64,000 nt of DNA from Candidatus Undinarchaeales archaeon (GCA_030753015.1 JASMDC010000008.1:47645-111644), one strand, 5' to 3'; shown: positions 17,920 to 26,231, numbered from the stretch's first letter. The notes: a model not told the origin generated them from the sequence alone. Program-made: numbers and translations.

Positions 17920-19017
17920 ATGGAGATGGAATCACCAGACCAGTCCCGACGTACGAGGTTGCTGGAGAACCGGGTCCACGAGCTCGAGGCGGCCATACAG
18001 CGGTTCCTAGCACCGCCCAACCTCGTGGCGACCATCTCCGAGCGTCACCCCAACGGCATGGTCGTAGCGCGCCTCTCGAACGGTCAAGAGGTGTTCACCA
18101 CCGTCCGCCAGGGCCTGGAGGAGAAGGTGCTCCCCGGCGACCGAGTCCGTGTAGACCAGAAGAACTTCACGATAATCGACGTGCTCGGTGGTACACGGGA
18201 CTTCGATGTCGAACGTTTCGTCGTCATGGAGAAGCCCGAGATCTCCTGGGAGGACGTGGGCGGCCTTTCCGAGGAGATGCGTGAGCTTAAAGAGGTCGTG
18301 GAGCTGCCGCTCACCGATCCCGATCTGTTCCGCGAGGTGGGTATCACGCCGCCCAAGGGCGTGCTCCTTCATGGACCGCCCGGGACCGGGAAGACGCTGA
18401 TGGCCAAGGCCGTTGCGAACGCCACGAACGCCACGTTCATCGAGGTCGTTGGCTCGGAGCTCGCTCAGAAGTTCATCGGCGAGGGTGCAAAGCTCGTCAG
18501 GGACATCTTCTCCCTGGCCCGCGACCGCGCTCCCACGCTCCTGTTTATCGACGAGGTGGACGCCATCGCTGCCAAACGCATCGAAGTGGGCACCTCCGGC
18601 GAGCGCGAGGTGCAGCGCACGTTCATGCAGCTGCTGGCAGAGATCGACGGTTTCCATCCCCTGGGGGACGTGAAGGTCGTTGCCGCCACCAACCGACCGG
18701 ACATCCTCGACCCGGCCCTCGTGCGCCATGGACGCCTCGACCGGCTCATCAAGGTGCCGCTCCCCGACGAGAAAGGCAGGCGGGACATCGTTCTGATCCA
18801 CACGCGTCCCATGAACACCGACGAGTTCGATGTCGATAAGCTTGTCAAGCTCACTGACGAGATGTCGGGGGCCGACATCCACAACGTGTGCACCGAGGCC
18901 GGTTACATGGCCATCCGCGACAAGCGTACAAGGGTTACGCAGAAGGACTTCGATGACGCCATCAAGAAGGTGCGGCGCGAGGACAAGGAAGCAGTCGTCT
19001 ACTCGATGTTCAGGTAA
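17920..19017 (+). CDS. pan: Proteasome-activating nucleotidase (PAN/Rpt-like AAA ATPase)
   Basis: Unfolds proteins and feeds them to the 20S proteasome. It has an N-terminal coiled coil (about residues 8-30), an OB-like domain (33-95) and an AAA domain with Walker A GPPGTGKT (152-159), Walker B LLFIDEVD and the sensor/Arg-finger region (RHGRLDR). It ends in SMFR, a HbYX-type proteasome-docking tail with Phe in place of Tyr. The ATG at 17920 is preferred over in-frame 17878 because the TATA element lies between them. The 365-aa length is slightly short for PAN because the N-terminal coil is shorter. Confidence 0.93.
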   Translation: MEMESPDQSRRTRLLENRVHELEAAIQRFLAPPNLVATISERHPNGMVVARLSNGQEVFTTVRQGLEEKVLPGDRVRVDQKNFTIIDVLGGTRDFDVERFVVMEKPEISWEDVGGLSEEMRELKEVVELPLTDPDLFREVGITPPKGVLLHGPPGTGKTLMAKAVANATNATFIEVVGSELAQKFIGEGAKLVRDIFSLARDRAPTLLFIDEVDAIAAKRIEVGTSGEREVQRTFMQLLAEIDGFHPLGDVKVVAATNRPDILDPALVRHGRLDRLIKVPLPDEKGRRDIVLIHTRPMNTDEFDVDKLVKLTDEMSGADIHNVCTEAGYMAIRDKRTRVTQKDFDDAIKKVRREDKEAVVYSMFR

Positions 19018-19125
19018 AGTAGACGTGTCGGGGATCAGTCCCATGACAGTACATCACCGAGCTCTGACGGTGAGCGCAGTACACAGGAAGGTTATATCGC
19101 TCCCGGCAAGGCACTCGACTTCAAC

Positions 19126-19422
19126 GTGAACCTCTACGCGGAGGACACAATCCAACTTACTAAGGATGTCGAGGTCGTCATCAAGTCCATCGACTGCGGC
19201 GTGGAGACGGTGGTCCCCGTGCGCATCGAGCCCATCACACGCGAGCCCGCTTGCACCACGAACAAGGTCGTCAGCCTCCGAACGAAGTCCGACAACCTCA
19301 GCCCGGCCAGCGGCCTGATCCTCGCCGAGTCGGTGGACAACCCGTTCTACGTCATCAGCAGCGACAAGGTGGGCGAGGTGCAGACGGCGCGTCTGGTGAT
19401 GTTGCCACCTACAAAAATGTAA
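19126..19422 (+). CDS. Hypothetical beta-rich protein (98 aa), copy 1 of a local duplication
   Basis: Starts at GTG 19126, about 35 bases after a GGTTATATC TATA element at 19087-19095. There is no signal peptide or known motif. The sequence alternates charged and hydrophobic residues (VETVVPVRIEPITREPAC), as expected for a small beta domain. Most of it is repeated 1.5 kb downstream (20668-20877), where the copy lacks a start. It sits directly upstream of the HEPN/MNT pair. Function is unknown. Confidence 0.6.
   Translation: MNLYAEDTIQLTKDVEVVIKSIDCGVETVVPVRIEPITREPACTTNKVVSLRTKSDNLSPASGLILAESVDNPFYVISSDKVGEVQTARLVMLPPTKM
19144..19356 (+). repeat. Direct repeat, copy 1, flanking HEPN/MNT
   Basis: About 210 bases matching 20668-20877 in the same orientation at roughly 80-85% by eye, with one 3-base indel that keeps the reading frame. 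The two copies bracket the HEPN and MNT genes. Confidence 0.8.
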
Positions 19423-19425
19423 ATA

Positions 19426-19445
19426 GTTTTATACATTATTGTATA
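19426..19445 (+). promoter_or_regulatory. Promoter and palindromic operator of the HEPN/MNT operon
   Basis: GTTTTATA (19426-19433) is a good TATA box about 20-25 bases before the HEPN start. Overlapping it, TATACA-TTAT-TGTATA (19430-19445) is a perfect 6-bp inverted repeat. A palindrome over the promoter fits autorepression, as in many toxin-antitoxin operons; the HTH-like N-terminus of MNT is a candidate binder (inference). Confidence 0.6.
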
Positions 19446-19450
19446 TAGCT

Positions 19451-19984
19451 ATGTACATGGACGGATCGAAGGACATCCTCTCCGAGATGACAACGAACCT
19501 GCCCCGCACCACCAAGGCCAGTGATGCGTTCTTCAACAACTGCATGAAACGGCGGAGGTTCGTTCAGGTCCCGAAGGACGACTTCGTGAAGCATCTTGAG
19601 AAGTCGAAGCACGACCTCTCACAGGTGGACACGGACTACATCCAAGGCAGCTGGGATTGGGCTGTCGTCAAGGCTTACTACTCGGTGTTCCATGCCGCGA
19701 ACGCACTCCTCATCAAAGAGCGCGGTGAGTACTCTAAGGACCATTCCTGCGTGTTCGTCGCACTCGAGCGCCACGACCTCATCCCTCCGGATCTCTACAA
19801 GGAACTGGGCACCCTGCACGGACGGTTCTCGGACCTGGCCGCGTTCGACATCATCTACGGCGCCAGGAAGGTCGGACAGTACGATGTCGACCGATGGGCC
19901 TCCATCTCACAGGCGGATGCCGAACGTGTGCGAGGATTCGCCCGGAGGTTCCTCTCGTTCGTGGAGGGGCGGTGTTATCCATGA
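19451..19984 (+). CDS. HEPN-domain protein, putative toxin of a HEPN/MNT pair
   Basis: An alpha-helical protein of about 177 residues with the HEPN core (DWAVVKAYYSVFHAANALL). HEPN toxins are RNases, or targets of nucleotide transfer by their MNT partner. An R-x6-H arrangement (RGEYSKDH) could be the catalytic motif, but its position is early for the family, so this is tentative. ATG 19451 or 19457 fits a leaderless transcript from the overlapping TATA; an in-frame TTG at 19439 is less likely. The stop overlaps the MNT start (ATGA), so the two are translationally coupled. Confidence 0.8.
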   Translation: MYMDGSKDILSEMTTNLPRTTKASDAFFNNCMKRRRFVQVPKDDFVKHLEKSKHDLSQVDTDYIQGSWDWAVVKAYYSVFHAANALLIKERGEYSKDHSCVFVALERHDLIPPDLYKELGTLHGRFSDLAAFDIIYGARKVGQYDVDRWASISQADAERVRGFARRFLSFVEGRCYP

Positions 19985-20568
19985 TCATCACGGCGTCCAA
20001 GGTGAGGCTCCTCGACATCATCCTCTCCGAGCCCGGGACACCCATCAGCTCCGCAATCCAGAACGCGAGGATGAATCCCCGGTACGCGACCGACTTCATA
20101 AACGAGGCAGTTCGCGAGGGCATCATCATCGAGGAGCGGATCGGCGGCGATGAGAAGGCCCATGTCAGGCGTCTCTACCCGAGCCTGACCCATGGGCTGC
20201 CTACCTTCCACCTCGTGGAGATGGAGAAACGCATCGCCTTCCTGATGGACCATCCACGACTGAAGGGCCCGTTCTCGCAGATCTCCCGCCTGATCGAGAA
20301 GAACGGGGGGTTCGCGCTCGTCTTCGGGAGCTATGCTCGATCCACCGAGAACGAGGAGAGCGACCTTGACCTGCTCGTGGTCTGTGGGGACCGTCCCGAC
20401 GAGTCGTCGATCAGCGAACCGTTCGTCCTCGTCGATGAACGTCCGTCGATGATGTGGGAGACGCACGAGGAGTTCTCTGAGCGAAGGGGCGACCCGCTCC
20501 ACGTCAACGTGCGCCGGGACCACGTCATCATCTGTGGTACGGACAGGTACCTCAACGCCATCACGTGA
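19981..20568 (+). CDS. Minimal nucleotidyltransferase (MNT) with N-terminal winged helix, putative antitoxin
   Basis: 195 residues. The N-terminal ~75 look like a winged helix (VRLLDIILSEPGTPISSAI). The C-terminal domain carries the nucleotidyltransferase signature GSYAR-x8-SDLDLLV. MNT antitoxins can AMPylate the HEPN partner (type VII toxin-antitoxin). ATG 19981 overlaps the HEPN stop. The DNA-binding-like N-terminus may bind the palindrome at 19430-19445. Whether this is a toxin-antitoxin pair or a housekeeping HEPN/MNT pair cannot be decided from sequence. Confidence 0.82.
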   Translation: MIITASKVRLLDIILSEPGTPISSAIQNARMNPRYATDFINEAVREGIIIEERIGGDEKAHVRRLYPSLTHGLPTFHLVEMEKRIAFLMDHPRLKGPFSQISRLIEKNGGFALVFGSYARSTENEESDLDLLVVCGDRPDESSISEPFVLVDERPSMMWETHEEFSERRGDPLHVNVRRDHVIICGTDRYLNAIT

Positions 20569-20667
20569 TGGTCGCTGTACCGGGCCTGTTCAGGCCACTG
20601 ATGCTCGAAGGGATCCCCTGCCGCATGGAACGGGCGCGCCGGGCACCGTTCAGTCCACGGGGCCGGG

Positions 20668-20877
20668 GACACCATCTCACTCACCAAGGACGGCGAGATC
20701 GTCATCACGTCCGTCGACTGCGGCGTGGAGACGGTGGTCCCGGTCCGCATCGAGCCCATCACCCGCGAGCCCGCTTGCACGGCGAAGGTCGTCAGCCTCC
20801 ACACCGAATCCGACAATCTCAGCCCGGCAAGCGGGATCATCCTTACCGAGTCGGTGAACGATCCGCTCCACACCGTC
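20668..20877 (+). pseudogene. Truncated second copy of the 98-aa beta protein gene (direct repeat copy 2)
   Basis: The frame reads DTISLTKDGEIVIT... then VETVVPVRIEPITREPAC, clearly homologous to 19144-19356. No start codon or TATA box precedes the homologous N-terminus; the first in-frame ATG is at 20725, inside the domain. The C-terminus runs into unrelated sequence. It is probably a non-functional duplicate left on the far side of the HEPN/MNT pair. Confidence 0.6.
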
Positions 20878-20929
20878 ACTCCGGTAGAATGGGCGGACGG
20901 CGCGAAGGAGCGGCTGCGGCCATCGATCA

Positions 20930-21496
20930 TTACATGGATCTCTCGTTCCCGTCGAGTGCTCCCGTTATCTGCTCCGGACCGGTCAATACACTGATGCCTA
21001 CCATCGTACTAAGTCGCCGAGCGTTCGCCACGTCCACGGGGCGCATGGTGAGCGTCCCTGTCCGACCTCCCGGCAGAGCCGTGACGATCTCCCCCTCCTC
21101 GATGTCCGTGGGGAGCATGGTGACCGCTACACCGCACTTGATGGCTTGCGCCACCAGGTTGGGGACGAGGGCGTCAGCGATGCCGCGGACCACCTTCGCC
21201 ACGGTGTTCGCCGAGGCCGGAGCGACCAGCAGGGTCGTGTACACGCCCCTGTACACGTCGCTGAGGAGCTTTGCCTGGTTGGATCCTTTCTCGATGACCG
21301 GTGCGGAGAACGCATCCTCGTCCAGACGATCGATGAGCCCGTACATCCGCACCACCCGAGCGCCCTCGACCGAGAGCACGGGCCGGACAGTGGTCCCTTC
21401 GACGCTCACGTCCTCCATGGCGTCGAAAGTCGCCTCAAGGTGATGACCGGCGCCGGTAATAGCCCAGAGGATCCGTCGATGCGTACCTGATGACAT
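20930..21496 (-). CDS. Archaeoflavoprotein-type FMN protein (AfpA/DmrB-like)
   Basis: A 188-residue flavoprotein-fold enzyme. It starts with RILWAITGAGH and has VAPASANTVAKVVRGIADAL and CGVAVTMLPTD, the FMN-binding and interface segments of archaeoflavoprotein and dihydromethanopterin reductase acceptor families. It would carry electrons from ferredoxin to an unknown acceptor. Its ATG overlaps the stop of the 97-aa gene upstream (TGATG), so the two are co-translated. Confidence 0.75.
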   Translation of the reverse strand: MSSGTHRRILWAITGAGHHLEATFDAMEDVSVEGTTVRPVLSVEGARVVRMYGLIDRLDEDAFSAPVIEKGSNQAKLLSDVYRGVYTTLLVAPASANTVAKVVRGIADALVPNLVAQAIKCGVAVTMLPTDIEEGEIVTALPGGRTGTLTMRPVDVANARRLSTMVGISVLTGPEQITGALDGNERSM

Positions 21497-21786
21497 CAGA
21501 TCATCCAGTCCTCGAGCACTTCGAGCACCCGGTCCTTCAGTTCCCGGGGGCCAAGCTCGTCCGGGTCCAGTTCTTCCAAGGAGTCGGCGAGCGTCCGGTC
21601 CTGTATGACCTCGCGCACCCAGTTGGCCACGTCATTGCTCTCAGACCGGATGTGGAAAAGCAGCCCCTCCGGCGCCATCCCGAGTATGATCCAGTGGAGG
21701 TCCATGATGTCCCGGGCGGCACCCTCGACACGGTCCTCGGACGACTTGACGATGAACTCGGATCCGTCGGGGGCGGAGGGCATCAT
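21496..21786 (-). CDS. Hypothetical acidic protein (96 aa) in operon with the flavoprotein
   Basis: Contains a short beta segment (WIILGMAPEGLLFHI) followed by an acidic helical tail (LADSLEELDPDELGPR). ATG 21786 is preceded by AGGGAAGCG, and a CATAAATA element lies about 35 bases upstream. The family is not recognised. The TGATG overlap with the flavoprotein gene suggests a functional link. Confidence 0.65.
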   Translation of the reverse strand: MMPSAPDGSEFIVKSSEDRVEGAARDIMDLHWIILGMAPEGLLFHIRSESNDVANWVREVIQDRTLADSLEELDPDELGPRELKDRVLEVLEDWMI

Positions 21787-21893
21787 CACGCTTCCCTGCT
21801 ACGTTTTCCGAGGTAAAGCTATTTATGTGACATGGTTGGGTGGAGCCAGGGTTCTCCATAACCGTTATAATGCTCCGTGACGATAGGTAGTGT

Positions 21894-22040
21894 GTGGGCA
21901 TCACCATCGACCCGGAGGACCCCCGCTTCAAGAAGAAGCGTACACTGCGTCCCGAGGACGTGGAGGACATCGTTCTGGAGCGCCGCGAGGTGGACCTCCC
22001 CACGAGGCGTCGTTCCCGTCGCACGAACGAGGAGCGCTAG
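21894..22040 (+). CDS. Small highly charged protein (48 aa)
   Basis: GTG start about 28 bases after a GTTATAATG TATA element, so probably leaderless. The product is rich in Arg, Lys and Glu (DPRFKKKRTLRPEDVEDIV, then PTRRRSRRTNEER). Charge and size suggest nucleic acid or ribosome binding, but no family was recognised. Confidence 0.5.
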   Translation: MGITIDPEDPRFKKKRTLRPEDVEDIVLERREVDLPTRRRSRRTNEER

Positions 22041-22109
22041 CATCATCGCGCAGCGAACGAGCGGGCGCCGCCGATTGATTTAAAACGCTCACCACTCTTC
22101 CCGCTCCCG

Positions 22110-22595
22110 ATGGTCACTGTGCCACCCGCAGCAGGCCCCCTCATCGCCGCTGTGGGCTGTTTTGCCCTCGCTCCCCGCGCTGCCAGGGGGGAGCGCATCG
22201 AGGCCAGCGACGTGGCGTTCGGCGTGGTCGCGGGTCTGCTACTGGCCGGCCTCTCCGGCACCCTGACCACTGCTCTGTCGATGGCCATGCTCGGTGCCTT
22301 GGCCTGGCCCGTGCTCCTCCTCCTTCTCGAGATGGAGGACGCACGCATCATGCCCGCCCTCGGAGCGCTCCTCTTCGCTCCAGTGCCCGTGGACGGCCGC
22401 TCCCTCCCGGCCTTCACCCTTGTCGCGCCCTATGTCCTGCTCTCGGCCATGACGCTTGACCTACTGGCCCAGCGTGAGATCTACCTCCCCGCCATCACCG
22501 TGGAGGTCGACGGCGGACCCAATTTCCCGAACTTCGTCAACCTGCCCGCCGTGATCGCTATCGCGTGCCTTGCCTGCGCTCTCCTCGTCCGCTGA
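22110..22595 (+). CDS. Integral membrane protein (161 aa)
   Basis: Four or five hydrophobic helices (for example VVAGLLLAGLSGTL, MLGALAWPVLLLLL, VIAIACLACALLV). There are no catalytic or transport motifs. A GATTTAAAAC promoter lies about 30 bases upstream of the ATG. It stands alone between a small charged protein and a degraded stretch. Function is unknown. Confidence 0.7.
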   Translation: MVTVPPAAGPLIAAVGCFALAPRAARGERIEASDVAFGVVAGLLLAGLSGTLTTALSMAMLGALAWPVLLLLLEMEDARIMPALGALLFAPVPVDGRSLPAFTLVAPYVLLSAMTLDLLAQREIYLPAITVEVDGGPNFPNFVNLPAVIAIACLACALLVR

Positions 22596-22683
22596 GATCC
22601 CACATGGATGGTATACTGCGAACAGTGTTACCCAAGGACACGTAGAAAATGCGATTCGCACCCCTACGGCCTCGCTCTGCTGA

Positions 22684-22824
22684 CAGGAGGATGGAGCTAT
22701 CCCTGATCTTCACACAAAGGACGACGTGGTCTAGAACATCGACCTAGGTCAGCTGACCGAGACCGGTGACCTCGTCTACCACGCAATGGTCGACATCTAT
22801 CGCAAGAGGAGCGGTAGCGACTAG
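22684..22824 (+). pseudogene. Possible gene remnant with an internal TAG
   Basis: One frame reads protein-like sequence on both sides of a single TAG (DLHTKDDVV, stop, NIDLGQLTETGDLVYHAMVD) and ends at a stop at 22822-22824. No start codon is evident. It may be a decayed gene end; the rest of 22596-22820 shows nothing else. Confidence 0.25.
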
Positions 22825-23141
22825 TCGCCCTTGGCCTTCTTGACGAGCTCGGCGAAGTTCTCCTGCAGACGTGTCGCCTCGGCCTCTGCTTTGGCCTTGA
22901 CCTCCGCAGGGAGCTCTATCTGGGCCTCGAGGATGTCAGCGTACATCCGTGCGACCTTCGCCTTCTGCTCCCGTACGTCGACCTCAAGGACTACATCGTG
23001 GCCCCCGATGGACTTCTTTAGCAGGGTCGTGCCCTTGACCTTGGACGACACCGCCCAGCCGAGGTCCTTGAGCTTACCAAGGAGCGTGACCTCCTTCACC
23101 TCGCCTGAGACGAGTCCCCCCAATGAAAACGCGTACTTCAT
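22821..23141 (-). CDS. Hypothetical protein (106 aa), two-domain alpha/beta
   Basis: The N-terminal half is beta-like (VKEVTLLGKLKDLGWAVSS), the C-terminal half a long amphipathic helix rich in Glu, Lys and Ala (EVKAKAEAEATRLQENF). It is cytoplasmic, with no recognised family. It lies 125 bases downstream of the pnp stop on the same strand, separated by a strong palindrome, and may have its own promoter. Confidence 0.65.
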   Translation of the reverse strand: MKYAFSLGGLVSGEVKEVTLLGKLKDLGWAVSSKVKGTTLLKKSIGGHDVVLEVDVREQKAKVARMYADILEAQIELPAEVKAKAEAEATRLQENFAELVKKAKGD

Positions 23142-23201
23142 AAAATCACTTGGAGCGTAAGGAGCGGCTCAGACTTTTGTTCCTTTCGCTTCGGCGACCT
23201 G

Positions 23202-23223
23202 CCCCGCGGGATGTCCCGCGGGG
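23202..23223. repeat. Perfect 10-bp inverted repeat after pnp
   Basis: CCCCGCGGGA-TG-TCCCGCGGGG lies between the pnp stop (23267) and the next gene on the same strand. It could end pnp transcription or protect its 3' end; there is no T-tract next to it. Confidence 0.5.
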
Positions 23224-23266
23224 TTGTCGCTGTCATCCCTAGTCCCGACGCTAGCGGGGCCTGCGT

Positions 23267-25519
23267 TCACCGCCGGTCACGGCCGCCACCACGGCGGTCA
23301 CGGCCGCCACCACGGCGGTCGCGGTCCCTGCCGCCACTCCGTCGGGGGCGCTCTGGCTCGACCCACCCGGGCGGCGGGGGGTGCAGGGCCTTCATGGACA
23401 CGTCGACCTTTCCGAAGGCGACCTTGGTCACGATGACCTTCACCTTGTCACCGAGCTTGACCCTGTCCTCGATCTTGTCCACGTGGCCGTACTCGAGCTC
23501 CGAGATGTGGAGCATCCCGTCCTTGCCGGGGATGAGGTTGACGAAGGCGCCGAAGGGCTTGATGGTGACCACCTCGGCCTCCTCGTAGATCTCGCCCACC
23601 TCCACATCGCGCACGATGTTGCGCACGGCCTTCTCGGCCTTGGCGGCCATCTCGGCGTCGTTGGTGGTGATCATCACCGTGCCATCGTCCTCGATGTCCA
23701 TCTGAACGCCGGTCTCATCAGTGATGCTCCGGATCATCTTCCCGCCAGGGCCGATGACCGCACCGATCTTTTCCGGATCGATCTTTAAGGCGATGATGCG
23801 CGGTGCGAACTCAGACAGCTCCTTCCTCGGCTCGTTGATCGCACCCTGGATGACGTCCAGGATGAAGTTGTTCGCCATCCTCCCCTGGGAGACCGCCTCA
23901 CGGATGATGGGCATGGAGATACCGCGGGTCTTAGTGTCCATCTGGACGGCAGTGACGCCGTCACGGGTGGCGGTGATCTTGAAGTCCATGCCACCGTCGC
24001 CGTCCTCCATGTCCTGGATGTCCGTGATGACCTTCCAGCGCTCACCATCGGAGGCAAGCCCGATAGCTATCCCTGCAACAGGCTTCTTGATCGGGACGCC
24101 TGCGTCCAGGAGGGCCAGCGTCGATCCACAGGTGGAACCCATGGACGAGGAGCCGTTGGAGCTCATGACCTCGGAGACCATCCTGATGGTGTAGGGGAAC
24201 TCCTCCAGAGTGGGGAGCACCGGGCGAAGGGCCTTCTCTGCCAGCATGCCGTGGCCCTGCTCTCGTCGGCCGGCGCCACGGAGCTTCTTGACCTCGCCCA
24301 CGCTGAACGGTGGGAAGTTGTAGTGATGGAAGTACCGCTTCTTGATGTCATCCTCCATCGACTCCACGATGAGCGTGTCGCCGGGGGCGCCCAGGGTGAC
24401 CACGGAAAGGATGTGGGTCTCACCACGCTGGAAGAACCCCGTGCCGTGGAGGCGGGGGAGCACCGCGACATCGGCCGCTAGATGCCGGATGTCGGTGATC
24501 TTGCGGCCATCGACGCGCTGTTCGCGGTCCAGGAGGGCTCGTGTGACCTGATCGTCGATGAACGCCTGGAAGCACTTTTTGAGGATGCCCTTGAGATAGG
24601 CCTTGGCGGCCTCCTCGTCACGCTCCTCGTTGATGTACTCCCTGGCCATCTCGTTGACAACCAGTTCCTTCATCTCCTCCATGATCTCCTTGCGCTCACC
24701 CTTGGAGCCGAGGGGTTGGTTGAAGACATAGGTCTGAAGTTGCGGGACCATGCGCTCCTTGAGCCGGTCGGCAACGACCTTCTCCTCGGGAGCGAGCTCG
24801 CCCGTGAACTTCAGGTCCTCCCTCTTTGCCTTGGGCTTGCCGATCTGCTGGCGTACGTCCTCGATGAAGGCGCACAGCGGGCCCAGGGCCTTCATGGCCT
24901 CTTCGAAGGCGCCCACCATGACCTCGTCCGGGGCCTCGTTGCAGTTGCACTCCACCATAGTGATGCGGGAGCCGTCCCCGGTTACCAGGAGGTCGACCGT
25001 TGACTCTGCGAGCTCTTCCACGGTGGGGTTCACGATGTACCGACCGTCGATGTAGCCGATGCGGACACCGGCCACCGGTCCGTCGAAGGGGATCGTGGAG
25101 AGGTGGAGGGCCATGCAGCCGCCGATGAGGGAGGGGACGTCGGGCTTGTTCGCCTCGTCGAAGGTGAGGGGCATGCAGATGACCTGGACCTCGTTGCGCA
25201 TGTTCTGGTCGAAGAGCGGGCGGATACCGCGGTCGATGGAGCGACCGGTCAGCACAGCGTCGAGGGAGGGTCTGCCTTCCCGCTTGGTGAACCTGGAGCC
25301 CTTGATGCGCCCGCAGGCGTAGTACCGCTCTTCGTATTCGACCATGAGAGGGAAGAAGTCCATCCCTTCGCGAGCGGAGGGGGACATGTTCGCAGAGCAG
25401 AGCACTACCGTATCGCCTAGTTTCACAGTGAGGGCGGCGTCGGACTGAGGTCCGTAACGTCCCGTCTCGATCGTGAGCGTCTTTCCTGCTACATCGCAGG
25501 TGAATTGTCGAATGTTCAT
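23267..25519 (-). CDS. pnp: Polyribonucleotide nucleotidyltransferase (bacterial-type PNPase)
   Basis: A 750-aa phosphorolytic 3'-5' exoribonuclease. All five bacterial domains are visible: RNase PH 1 (KREGRPS loop), helical linker, catalytic RNase PH 2 (SSNGSSSMGSTCG phosphate site; GGMDFKITATRDG metal and catalytic Asp/Lys), KH (IGAVIGPGGKMI, about 580-640) and S1 (GAFVNLIPGKDGMLHIS). An RG-rich tail (residues ~725-750) of repeated GGGRDRR units is added. Archaea normally use the Rrp41/Rrp42 exosome, so this gene was probably acquired from bacteria. Codon use matches the surroundings. The promoter CATTTAAAAGG lies just upstream of the ATG. Confidence 0.95.
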   Translation of the reverse strand: MNIRQFTCDVAGKTLTIETGRYGPQSDAALTVKLGDTVVLCSANMSPSAREGMDFFPLMVEYEERYYACGRIKGSRFTKREGRPSLDAVLTGRSIDRGIRPLFDQNMRNEVQVICMPLTFDEANKPDVPSLIGGCMALHLSTIPFDGPVAGVRIGYIDGRYIVNPTVEELAESTVDLLVTGDGSRITMVECNCNEAPDEVMVGAFEEAMKALGPLCAFIEDVRQQIGKPKAKREDLKFTGELAPEEKVVADRLKERMVPQLQTYVFNQPLGSKGERKEIMEEMKELVVNEMAREYINEERDEEAAKAYLKGILKKCFQAFIDDQVTRALLDREQRVDGRKITDIRHLAADVAVLPRLHGTGFFQRGETHILSVVTLGAPGDTLIVESMEDDIKKRYFHHYNFPPFSVGEVKKLRGAGRREQGHGMLAEKALRPVLPTLEEFPYTIRMVSEVMSSNGSSSMGSTCGSTLALLDAGVPIKKPVAGIAIGLASDGERWKVITDIQDMEDGDGGMDFKITATRDGVTAVQMDTKTRGISMPIIREAVSQGRMANNFILDVIQGAINEPRKELSEFAPRIIALKIDPEKIGAVIGPGGKMIRSITDETGVQMDIEDDGTVMITTNDAEMAAKAEKAVRNIVRDVEVGEIYEEAEVVTIKPFGAFVNLIPGKDGMLHISELEYGHVDKIEDRVKLGDKVKVIVTKVAFGKVDVSMKALHPPPPGWVEPERPRRSGGRDRDRRGGGRDRRGGGRDRR

Positions 25520-25649
25520 GTGGCATCCACTAAAGGGGTATCCTTTTAAATGAGCCGGTCAGCCGCCGGAGTGGGCCGCGGTATCACGGTTCTCGCCAAG
25601 GGAAAGGTATAAATAGCGACCTGGGGGCCGCGCCGACAAGGTGACGCTG

Positions 25650-26186
25650 ATGGACATCTCTATTGACTATCTGGAGCGCGAGCAGATGAAGGTCGGACCG
25701 AGCGTTGGAATGGGCTGGGGGCCCACCTACGGCATCCCGCCGTCAGGCCCCTTCCACACCAGTGATGTCGTGTTCGATAACAACTACGTCGCAAGGCAGA
25801 CCGAGGAGTTCGAGCCCGCCATCGAAGCGTTGGCCGAACAGTACACTGCAAATGATGGCTGCGAGGTCCTTGCATACCATGACCACAGTCATACGACGTG
25901 GTACAACACCATCGATAAAGAGAAGATGCACGTCCACTTCAAGGGTGAGATGGACGACTTCAAGGGCTTCATCGAGGACTCGAAGGCGTCCGGGTACGGC
26001 ACGCCCGAGAACGTCCAGGTGAACGCCTCCGTGGTCGACTGGCTCACTCACCCGGTCCAGACCTGGCGCATGAAGCAAGCGGTCTCTTCCTACATGGAGG
26101 AGGTCGGCTCCGAGCTCAAGGTCAAAGAGACCGAAGAGGACGTAGGCAACCGCCACATCTACAAGCGCGAGATCACGTTCGAGTGA
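25650..26186 (+). CDS. Hypothetical cytoplasmic protein (178 aa)
   Basis: No known motif. The sequence is acidic with many His and Asp residues (VLAYHDHSHTTWYN, MHVHFKGEMDDFKGF), so metal binding is possible. A strong GGTATAAATAG TATA box (25606-25616) precedes it. ATG 25650 is favoured over GTG 25641 because GGTGA sits about seven bases before it. The gene is followed by a hairpin and T-rich terminator. Confidence 0.7.
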   Translation: MDISIDYLEREQMKVGPSVGMGWGPTYGIPPSGPFHTSDVVFDNNYVARQTEEFEPAIEALAEQYTANDGCEVLAYHDHSHTTWYNTIDKEKMHVHFKGEMDDFKGFIEDSKASGYGTPENVQVNASVVDWLTHPVQTWRMKQAVSSYMEEVGSELKVKETEEDVGNRHIYKREITFE

Positions 26187-26207
26187 ACTGACCTCAATTC
26201 CCCCCGG

Positions 26208-26231
26208 GGGCGGTCGTTTACGCGACCGTCC
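26208..26231 (+). terminator. Hairpin plus T-rich terminator
   Basis: A nine-pair stem GGGCGGTCG/CGACCGTCC with a six-base loop is followed by CTCGTTTCCTTTT. It sits in the convergent gap between the 178-aa gene and sepF. Confidence 0.6.

Noticed and set aside
23267-23342. Tandem GC-rich repeats at the pnp 3' end, CRISPR-like at first sight
   Set aside because: They are in-frame codons for the GGGRDRR tail; spacing is about 21 bases with no spacers. No CRISPR array was seen anywhere in the window.
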